From NCBI GenBank assembly GCA_016790435.1, contig JAEUPE010000162.1, positions 1 to 36,952 of the forward strand: 36,952 nucleotides of DNA, read 5' to 3'. Position numbers and translations under genes: made by a program. Of the stretch, positions 31,513 to 36,952 are shown piece after piece; the first letter of the stretch is position 1; the number at the start of each line of letters is the position of its first letter. This DNA comes from Rubrivivax sp. (lineage in GTDB: Bacteria > Pseudomonadota > Gammaproteobacteria > Burkholderiales > Burkholderiaceae_C). The notes beneath the pieces are model-generated. The model had not been told where the DNA came from, did not search any database, and saw nothing but the letters and a program-made list of their open reading frames with translations.

Positions 31513-33353
31513 TCGGCGCCCGCCGCGCCAACAAGCGCCTCAATTTCACCCAGGAGCCGCATCACCTCGGCCTCGTGGCCCCGCATCGACGCGATCAACT
31601 TCTTCGGGTCGACGTGTTCCAGCTCCGACTTCGCATTGGGGTTCTTGATGTCCAGGTTGTAGATCGGCCAGTAGAGTGCATCGCCCTCGGCCTGCGCCGC
31701 CTTGGCGGCTTGCTCAAGGCGCTGCTGCTGCGCCTTCAACTCGCGAAGCCGCTCCTGAAGGGCCGCCTTCTCACCGTTGGCCGCAGCGCTGATGGCCTGC
31801 TCCAGCTCCCGCAGCGGCTTGCCCAGGGCCAATGCTGCCGCGCGTTCGGCCTCGGCCCTTTGCCAGTGCGGCGTGGCGGCCTCGACGGCCGCGCTCCGCC
31901 TGGCCACGAAGTCCACCGCCCAGGATTGCGGGCCGGGCTGGCGGTCACTCCACCAGGCCTGCGCGCCGCCGAACTCCTCGAACTGCAGCGGAGCGGTCTT
32001 GCTGTACTTCTTGCGGCCCTCGGGCAGGGGCAGCTCGTAGAACCAGATCGTATCGGTGGGCCCGCCACGCTCGAAGAACAGCAGGTTGGCCGGAATGTCG
32101 GTGTACGGCGCGAACACCCCCTGCGGCAGGCGCACGACGGTGTGCAGGCGGAACTCTTTCAGCAGTTCCTCCTTGATGACGGCGCTGACGCCGTCGCCGA
32201 ACAGCGTGCCGTTAGGCACCACCACGGCCGCCCGTCCGCCGCGCACGACCGCCTTGCCACCGGGCATCGGCGCGCCGGCCACCCGCAGCTTGCGCATGAT
32301 GTACTGCAGGAACAGAAGCGCCGTCTCGGCCGTCTGCATGTTGGGCGGGAAGTTTGCCTTGATGCCGGCCTCCTCCTCGCCGCCGAACGGCGGGTTGGTC
32401 AGGATCAGGTCGACACGCTCGCTGTGGCCGATCTCGTTGAGGCGTCGGTCCAGCGTGTTGCCGTAGGCGATCTGCGGCGCCTCCAGGCCATGCAACAGCA
32501 GGTTCATCTGCGCCAGCATGTACGGCAAAGGCTTGGCCTCCTGGCCGAACAGCGTCTGGCGCTGAAGCACGCGGCGTTGATCGGTGGTCTTCACCTTCGG
32601 TGCGATGTGGTCGTAGGCCTCGACGAGGAAGCCGCCGGTGCCGCAGGCCGGATCGAGTACGGTCTCGCCCAGGCTCGGGTCCATGACCTGCACCATGAAG
32701 CGCACGACAGGTCGCGGGGTGTAGAACTCGCCCGCGTCGCCGGCTGCGTCGCGCATCTCGCGCAGCATCGACTCGTACAGGTGCGACAGCGTGTGCATCT
32801 CTTCGCTGGCGCTGAAGTGGATGCCGTTGATCTTGTTGAGGATATCGCGCAGCAGGTAGCCGCTGACCATGCGGTTCTGGATGCCCTTGAAGACGTTGGC
32901 CACCACCTCGCGCTGGCTGGCCTTCTCGCCCGTGCCGCCCAGGCCGCGCAGGTAGGCGAAGAGGCCCTTGCCCTTCGTGCCATCGGCGCGCACGGCGGTG
33001 TCTTGCCCGATGAAGGCGAGCAGCTCATCGCCATTGATGCCGTCTTCGCGAGCCGCCCAGTCGCGCCAGCGGTACGGCGCCTCGATGATGGGCCGGTAGG
33101 GGTTCCCGTCCAGTTCGGACTCTTCCTCATGCCTAGTCTCCAGGTCGTCGAGGAACTTCAGGAACATCACCCAGGTGAGCAAGGGCAGGCGATCGACGTC
33201 GCCATTAAGGCCCTTGTCCTTGCGGAGGATCTTGCGGGCCGTGCCGATCAAGGCGGACAGGTTCTCGCGCGTCGTCAGCAGGGCCTTGGTCTTGCGAGGT
33301 GCCTTGGTCTTCTTCTCGGCACTGGCGGTGTTCGTTGCTTTTCGGGCGGGCAT
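31509..33353 (-). CDS. hsdM: Type I restriction-modification N6-adenine methylase HsdM
   Basis: 614 residues. A Lys-rich leader precedes the helical HsdM_N domain (about 27-190). The SAM-binding motif is VLDPACGTGGFLVEAYDHI (about 232-250) and the catalytic motif IV is LTNPPFGGEEEAG (Asn320-Pro-Pro-Phe), the gamma-class N6-adenine pattern. QNRMVSGYLLRDILNKI and GEFYTPRPVVRFMVQVMDP are family blocks. With HsdS it forms the methylase (M2S), and with HsdR the nuclease. It lies 17 nt after hsdR and overlaps hsdS by 4 nt. Confidence 0.96.
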   Translation of the reverse strand: MPARKATNTASAEKKTKAPRKTKALLTTRENLSALIGTARKILRKDKGLNGDVDRLPLLTWVMFLKFLDDLETRHEEESELDGNPYRPIIEAPYRWRDWAAREDGINGDELLAFIGQDTAVRADGTKGKGLFAYLRGLGGTGEKASQREVVANVFKGIQNRMVSGYLLRDILNKINGIHFSASEEMHTLSHLYESMLREMRDAAGDAGEFYTPRPVVRFMVQVMDPSLGETVLDPACGTGGFLVEAYDHIAPKVKTTDQRRVLQRQTLFGQEAKPLPYMLAQMNLLLHGLEAPQIAYGNTLDRRLNEIGHSERVDLILTNPPFGGEEEAGIKANFPPNMQTAETALLFLQYIMRKLRVAGAPMPGGKAVVRGGRAAVVVPNGTLFGDGVSAVIKEELLKEFRLHTVVRLPQGVFAPYTDIPANLLFFERGGPTDTIWFYELPLPEGRKKYSKTAPLQFEEFGGAQAWWSDRQPGPQSWAVDFVARRSAAVEAATPHWQRAEAERAAALALGKPLRELEQAISAAANGEKAALQERLRELKAQQQRLEQAAKAAQAEGDALYWPIYNLDIKNPNAKSELEHVDPKKLIASMRGHEAEVMRLLGEIEALVGAAGAE

Positions 33354-33370
33354 TCAGGAACGTCTCGTGG

Positions 33371-35755
33371 TCATTGCTGGTAGATCGCGGCCTGCAGCCT
33401 TGATGCGGCCTCCTTCAGGCCTTTCACGCCGCCGAAGTGGCGCGTGGCAATCTCGGAAGGTGAACCGAATCGGTCGAAAGGCTGCACCTTCATCAGGTCG
33501 GACAGCGCGCTGAACTGGATGATCCCGCGCTCGATGTACTTCTCCAGCAGCAGCGACAGCACTTCCCGCGCCGTCTCTCCGTACTGCGCGAACAGGTCCT
33601 GCGTGGCCTTGCGCGCACGCTCGGCCCGCTGGCGCCGGGTCAGGAGCGGCGCATTCCAGGCAAGGTGGCACAGCAGGTCGAACGGGTCGGCGTCGGGCTG
33701 GTCGCTGCTGGCGGCCAGCTCCTCGAAGCTGATGCCGCGCTCCGTCAATTCACGCAGGAGGTCCGCACGCGTGTCGGGGTCGGCCCAGGCGGATTGCAGC
33801 GCATCGCGCGTGGGATACATCGAACGCACGGCGCGGCCCGAGTACTCGGTGTAGCGCACGACCTGCAGCTTCTTGCCGTCGGTGTCGAGGTCATAGACGA
33901 GGTGGCCGATGATCTCGACTTCACCGCCGTCGATGTAGAACTTGCGCGGCTCCGCGGGCGGGTCGATCAGGATCTCGGCCTCATTTGGCTCGACCAGCTC
34001 GGGCTGAACTAGATACTCGGCTTCCGGCTCGGCCACCCCTGGGACTTCGACGATGGTCGCATCGACGACCTCGCCGGCCTCGTCCACCGTCACTTCTTCC
34101 AACCGCGCGGGATCGCCGTCGAAGTCAGGATCCGCAAAGTGTCGCGTCGCGGTACCGGTGAAGTCGATGATGTTGAAGTACTCCTTGCCATAGTCGACCT
34201 TCAGGCGTGTGCCACGGCCCACGATCTGCTTGAACTCCGACTTCGAGCCCACGACGCGCGCCAGCACGACGTTCTTCACCATCTCGGCGTCGACACCGGT
34301 GGTCAGCAGTTGCGAGGTGGTCAGGATGACCGGCACCGGCTTGTCCACGTCCTGGAAGTCCGACAGGTGGGTCAGGCCGATGGCGCCCTCGTCGGCCGTG
34401 ACGCGGCACACGTAGTCGGGGTACTGCTTGACCAGGTCGCTGTTCAGATTGACCAGCTCTTGCCGCATCTCGGCGGCATGCTCCTGGTCTACGCAGAAGA
34501 CCAGCGTCTTGGCGAAACGGTCGGTGCCTTTGAGGAAGTCCGTGAGGTGCCTGGCCATGGCGCGGGTTCGGGCGCGCAAGGCCACGACGCGCTCGAAGTC
34601 CTTGGTCTGGTACTCGTCGTCCGGCACCTCGCGCCCGAAGCGGTCCAGCTCGTCCTTGCTCGGGCGCCACCCCGCGGCATCGACGGTGGTGATGACGCGG
34701 TGCACACGGTACGGCGCAAGGAATCCGTCTTCGATACCTTGTCGCAGGCTGTAGGTGTAGACCGGGTTGCCGAAGTACTCGTAGGAGTCGCGCGACTCTT
34801 CGCGCAGGGGCGTGGCCGTCATGCCGAACTTCACGGCCGGCTCGAAGTAGTCGAGTACCGCGCGCCAGTTGCTCTCGTCGCGGCTGGACCCGCGGTGGCA
34901 CTCGTCGATGATGATCAGGTCGAAGAAATCGGGACGGTACTTGCGGAAGACATCCTCGGTGCTGGTCGACAGCGCCTGGTAGATGCCGAAGTACATGTCA
35001 CGGCTCTGGCTCACGTCGCCACCGGCGATCTTGTGGCGCGCATCGCCGAAGGGCGCAAACATCTTGGCCATCGGATCGTCAACGAGGATGTTGCGATCGG
35101 CCAGGAACAGGATCTTGGGCCGCCGGTACTCGCCCGTGCGGTTCCAGCGGCTGTTCCAGAGCTTCCAGCACACCTGGAAGGCAACGCAGGTCTTGCCCGT
35201 GCCTGTGGCCAACGTCGCGAGGATGCGCGGTTGTCCGAGCAGGATGGCTTCGATCACCCGCTGGATCGCGATGCGCTGGTAGTACCGGGGTACCTTGCCG
35301 GACACCAGGTTGAACGGCTCCAGCAAGTGCGCCTTCGCAGACTCGGCCATCGGCGTCGACTGGGTGAGCCGCTGCCACAGCTCGTGTGGCGAGGCGTAGC
35401 GATCGACTTCGCGCTCAGTACCGGCGACGTAGTCGATCTCGATGATGCGGTGGCCGTTGGTGGCGTACGCGAACTTGAGGCCGAGCATCTCTGCGTACTC
35501 GCGGGCTTGCTGCACACCAGTCTCGGCAGGCAGGCCGACTTCCTTCGCCTCGACGACGGCCAGAGGCATGTCGCGCCGGTAGTAGAGCAGGTAGTCGGCG
35601 CGACGTTGTTTGCCTCGGCGTACCTTGCCGCCCGCCACGATGATCCGGCCGTTGGTGAAGCTGTGCTGCTCGCCGATGACCGACTCGGACGTGCCCCACC
35701 CCGCCGTCACCAACTTGGGTGTGACGAACTCGCGGCAGGTATCGGCTTCAGTCAT
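33371..35755 (-). CDS. hsdR: Type I restriction endonuclease and translocase subunit HsdR
   Basis: 794 residues, near the length of EcoEI-type subunits (about 800) and shorter than EcoKI-type ones (over 1000). The N-terminal nuclease core has Asp54 (RRADYLLYY) and Glu69-Ala-Lys71 (VVEAKE). The SF2 motor has Walker A ATGTGKT (Lys188), DECH box (284-287), motif III GMTATPL, and motif VI IVGRGTRLKVDYGK. An acidic segment (about 560-620) links to the C-terminal helical domain that docks to the methylase. R-M-S gene order also fits the EcoEI-like group. It starts 18 nt after the toxin gene stop. Confidence 0.96.
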   Translation of the reverse strand: MTEADTCREFVTPKLVTAGWGTSESVIGEQHSFTNGRIIVAGGKVRRGKQRRADYLLYYRRDMPLAVVEAKEVGLPAETGVQQAREYAEMLGLKFAYATNGHRIIEIDYVAGTEREVDRYASPHELWQRLTQSTPMAESAKAHLLEPFNLVSGKVPRYYQRIAIQRVIEAILLGQPRILATLATGTGKTCVAFQVCWKLWNSRWNRTGEYRRPKILFLADRNILVDDPMAKMFAPFGDARHKIAGGDVSQSRDMYFGIYQALSTSTEDVFRKYRPDFFDLIIIDECHRGSSRDESNWRAVLDYFEPAVKFGMTATPLREESRDSYEYFGNPVYTYSLRQGIEDGFLAPYRVHRVITTVDAAGWRPSKDELDRFGREVPDDEYQTKDFERVVALRARTRAMARHLTDFLKGTDRFAKTLVFCVDQEHAAEMRQELVNLNSDLVKQYPDYVCRVTADEGAIGLTHLSDFQDVDKPVPVILTTSQLLTTGVDAEMVKNVVLARVVGSKSEFKQIVGRGTRLKVDYGKEYFNIIDFTGTATRHFADPDFDGDPARLEEVTVDEAGEVVDATIVEVPGVAEPEAEYLVQPELVEPNEAEILIDPPAEPRKFYIDGGEVEIIGHLVYDLDTDGKKLQVVRYTEYSGRAVRSMYPTRDALQSAWADPDTRADLLRELTERGISFEELAASSDQPDADPFDLLCHLAWNAPLLTRRQRAERARKATQDLFAQYGETAREVLSLLLEKYIERGIIQFSALSDLMKVQPFDRFGSPSEIATRHFGGVKGLKEAASRLQAAIYQQ

Positions 35756-35773
35756 GTCGGTTACCCAATCTCT

Positions 35774-36175
35774 TCAGCGTTCCGGGCCGCCGGCCGGCCC
35801 TGCCCACAGCCGTGAAAACTGGAAAGACAGTTCGCGGTGGTGCCGAATCGACAGCAGGTGAACTAGGTGGCCTGGCGTCGCCACGGTGTACAGGATCAGG
35901 TAGTCGCCGTGCAGGTACTCGCGCAGGCGGTCGGCCGCGCCTGCCGGCAATGCAGCGAGCTGTGCGAGTGCCTCGGCAGACTGCGGTGGCTGGTCCAGAT
36001 AGCGCCGTCCTATCCGGGGAAAGCGCCGGAGATTGGGGATGACGGTGGTGCGGAGTTCGCCCAGCAGCCTGTCGTAGGCAGACGCCGCGTCCGCCTCGGT
36101 CAAGAACGACTCGATCGCCGCCAGCCGGTCCAGGAAGCTGGCGGTCAGTTCGACGCGAACGACGGGCTCAGCCAC
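35774..36175 (-). CDS. RelE/ParE-family toxin
   Basis: 133 residues, slightly long for the family (about 90-110). Family features are the N-terminal strand VVRVELTASFLDRLAAIESF, the middle LRRFPRIGRRYLDQP and the C-terminal core REYLHGDYLILYTV followed by LLSIRHHRELSF. The extra length is at the middle (QSAEALAQLAALPAG) and at the tail. RelE members cleave mRNA on the ribosome, ParE members poison gyrase; sequence alone does not choose. It overlaps the antitoxin gene by 8 nt (36175-36168) and is followed 18 nt later by hsdR. Confidence 0.88.
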   Translation of the reverse strand: MAEPVVRVELTASFLDRLAAIESFLTEADAASAYDRLLGELRTTVIPNLRRFPRIGRRYLDQPPQSAEALAQLAALPAGAADRLREYLHGDYLILYTVATPGHLVHLLSIRHHRELSFQFSRLWAGPAGGPER

Positions 36176-36518
36176 GCTTGCGCGCAGTCCCGCTGGCCTT
36201 CACCTTGTCCTTCGTGGTGGCCGGCGGCGCACCGGTCCGCCGCGCCTGTAGCGCGGCAATCCCTGCATCCGCGTCCTGGGTCCGCCCGGCCGCAATGTCC
36301 GCGAGGCCACGCCGCGCGTCGTCGATCAACAGGAGGTGGATGCGCTCACGCTCCAGGCGGTGGTAGTAGTCCAGGCGCTCAGCGTCGATGAGGGCGACAT
36401 AACTCTCGCCGTTCTTGGTGATGATCTTCTCGGCACCGGCCTTGACCTGTTCAGCCAGGTCGGACAGCGTGGCCCGCGCCTGGGTGAACGGCACCACATC
36501 GCTCGCAGAGATTCCCAT
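36168..36518 (-). CDS. Phd/YefM-family antitoxin
   Basis: 116 residues from ATG at 36518. A Phd/YefM DNA-binding N-terminus, VVPFTQARATLSDLAEQVKA and EKIITKNGESYVALIDAER (about 8-50), is followed by a toxin-binding helical part (DYYHRLERERIHLLLIDDAR) and a Lys/Arg-rich tail (KDKVKASGTARKRG). It neutralises the overlapping RelE/ParE toxin and should repress its own promoter at the palindrome 36539-36550. The start is set by domain boundary and by the promoter; a longer frame from 36731 would cover the promoter and terminator. It is the first gene of the composite defence operon. Confidence 0.9.
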   Translation of the reverse strand: MGISASDVVPFTQARATLSDLAEQVKAGAEKIITKNGESYVALIDAERLDYYHRLERERIHLLLIDDARRGLADIAAGRTQDADAGIAALQARRTGAPPATTKDKVKASGTARKRG

Positions 36519-36538
36519 GGGACATGCACTCCGAAGTT

Positions 36539-36558
36539 GCAGAATTCTGCGCATTTTA
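36539..36558 (-). promoter_or_regulatory. Palindromic operator and -10 region of the defence operon
   Basis: GCAGAATTCTGC (36539-36550) is a perfect 12-bp palindrome, 21-32 nt upstream of the antitoxin start. Right next to it on the minus strand TAAAAT (36558-36553) fits a -10 box. The placement over the transcription start is typical for Phd/YefM autorepression. Assigned by pattern and context. Confidence 0.6.
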
Positions 36559-36604
36559 CAGGGCGCTTCCGACAGCGGGAAGTCCCTGGTCCGTCGCCAA
36601 GAAC

Positions 36605-36632
36605 GGAAAGGGACGCCTGCGCGTCCCTTTCC
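36605..36632 (-). terminator. Strong hairpin terminator after the NMT1-like gene
   Basis: GGAAAGGGACGC (36605-36616) pairs perfectly with 36621-36632 across the 4-nt loop CTGC; one more C-G pair extends the stem. It lies 20 nt after the stop of the minus-strand NMT1-like gene. The following bases are only partly T-rich, but the perfect stem makes termination probable and insulates the defence operon from upstream transcription. Confidence 0.7.
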
Positions 36633-36651
36633 GCGGCCTGCCCCGCCCCGC

Positions 36652-36952
36652 TCAAGGCTTGATCTTGCTGCTGAACTGATTGGTGAACACATCCGCCACC
36701 ACCGGCATCTTCTCCGGCTTGTTGGTGGCAAACGTGATGTCCATCGTCTTCTGCATCAGCTCGGGCTCGATCCAGCCGAGGCCGTGCTTGGCCGAGCGCT
36801 CGGTGACGCAGAGGTCCAGGATCTGCGGCATCGTCGCCAGCAGCGTGGTGCGGTCCAGGCCCGGCACGGCCTCGACCATGGCGTCGATGGAGGCGGCCGG
36901 GCTCGCCTTGGCGTCCTTCCAGCCCTTGTGCGTGGCGCGCAGGAAGCGCTCG
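36652..36952 (-). CDS. NMT1/THI5-like ABC transporter substrate-binding protein, 3' part
   Basis: Only the C-terminal 99 residues are inside the window; the frame is open at the right edge from codon 36951. It reads ERFLRATHKGWKDAKASPAA, VEAVPGLDRT, LCVTERSAKHGLGWIEPELM, VADVFTNQFSSKIKP. This is the usual C-terminus of NMT1/THI5-like periplasmic binding proteins (R-x-x-K-G-W-x-x-A ... GLGWxxPE ... VFTNxF). Such proteins serve uptake of pyrimidine/thiamine precursors, riboflavin, nitrate/sulfonates or aromatic acids. The ABC permease and ATPase are not visible. Confidence 0.85.
   Translation of the reverse strand, partial: ERFLRATHKGWKDAKASPAASIDAMVEAVPGLDRTTLLATMPQILDLCVTERSAKHGLGWIEPELMQKTMDITFATNKPEKMPVVADVFTNQFSSKIKP

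Noticed and set aside
31287-33383. Long plus-strand frame opposite hsdM
   Set aside because: No motifs and skewed composition; the minus strand has the full DPACGTGGF and NPPFGG methylase motifs.
34139-35815. Long plus-strand frame opposite hsdR
   Set aside because: Antisense shadow of a gene with complete SF2 helicase motifs.
36168-36731. Longer antitoxin frame starting at 36731
   Set aside because: The extra 71 residues would cover the predicted promoter, the palindrome and the hairpin terminator, and lack the Phd/YefM pattern.
1-36952. CRISPR arrays, rRNA genes, insertion sequences
   Set aside because: No regularly spaced repeats of the CRISPR type, no rRNA motifs and no transposase or terminal inverted repeats were seen by eye.

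Overview
The window reads as chromosomal DNA of a high-GC betaproteobacterium, most likely Burkholderiales close to the Rubrivivax/Leptothrix/Ideonella group. The pointers are codon use dominated by G and C at third positions, three sets of tripartite tricarboxylate transporter (TTT, 'Bug') binding proteins, and the general gene content. A clear homologue of the 8-vinyl reductase of (bacterio)chlorophyll synthesis (14882-15937) hints at a phototrophic lineage. The lineage is an inference from gene content; no rRNA is present.

Layout, left to right. (1) 1-3000, minus strand: partial secreted HNH nuclease, tRNA-Pro(TGG), an RraA-fold protein and a thiamine-diphosphate enzyme. (2) 3037-7691, minus strand: a two-gene operon with a 4-nt overlap, a TIR-domain protein followed by a membrane-anchored nSTAND1 ATPase. 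It looks like an NLR-type immune or signalling module and is one of the two most interesting loci. (3) 7781-12692, plus strand: a TetR regulator, a complete tctC-tctB-tctA transporter and a sugar-phosphate-isomerase-like TIM barrel, probably one carboxylate uptake and catabolism unit. (4) 12813-20687: housekeeping and accessory genes: a 55-residue basic protein, an FAD-dependent dehydrogenase, BciA, CutA, a hydrolase-LuxR fusion, EthD, AraC/GyrI-like, VOC, and an exported MsrB-MsrA pair.

(5) 20703-26818: a six-gene, tightly coupled catabolic cassette (biotin carrier, GntR regulator, type III CoA-transferase, TTT binding protein, biotin-dependent carboxyltransferase, second TTT binding protein). 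It is bracketed by direct repeats of about 175-186 bp. The right repeat is the 3' end of an intact thioredoxin-like gene; the left repeat is a detached copy of that 3' end. This suggests acquisition or duplication of the whole cassette. A perfect 14-bp palindrome precedes the first gene and is a good candidate operator for the GntR protein.

(6) 27571-36518: nine consecutive minus-strand frames with overlaps or gaps below 20 nt: Phd/YefM antitoxin, RelE/ParE toxin, HsdR, HsdM, HsdS, a decayed AAA-ATPase start, an Mrr-type endonuclease, a HipA-like kinase and a DUF3037 protein. It is a compact composite defence operon with visibly lower GC than its flanks, controlled from a palindromic promoter at about 36539-36558. 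The window ends in the 3' part of an NMT1/THI5-like ABC binding protein, separated from the defence operon by a strong hairpin terminator.

A recurring oddity is in-frame or near-frame repeat expansion: the TIM-barrel C-terminus, the BciA and FAD-enzyme loops, the nSTAND1 N-terminus, and G-rich intergenic repeats. No CRISPR array, rRNA, insertion sequence or integrase was seen.
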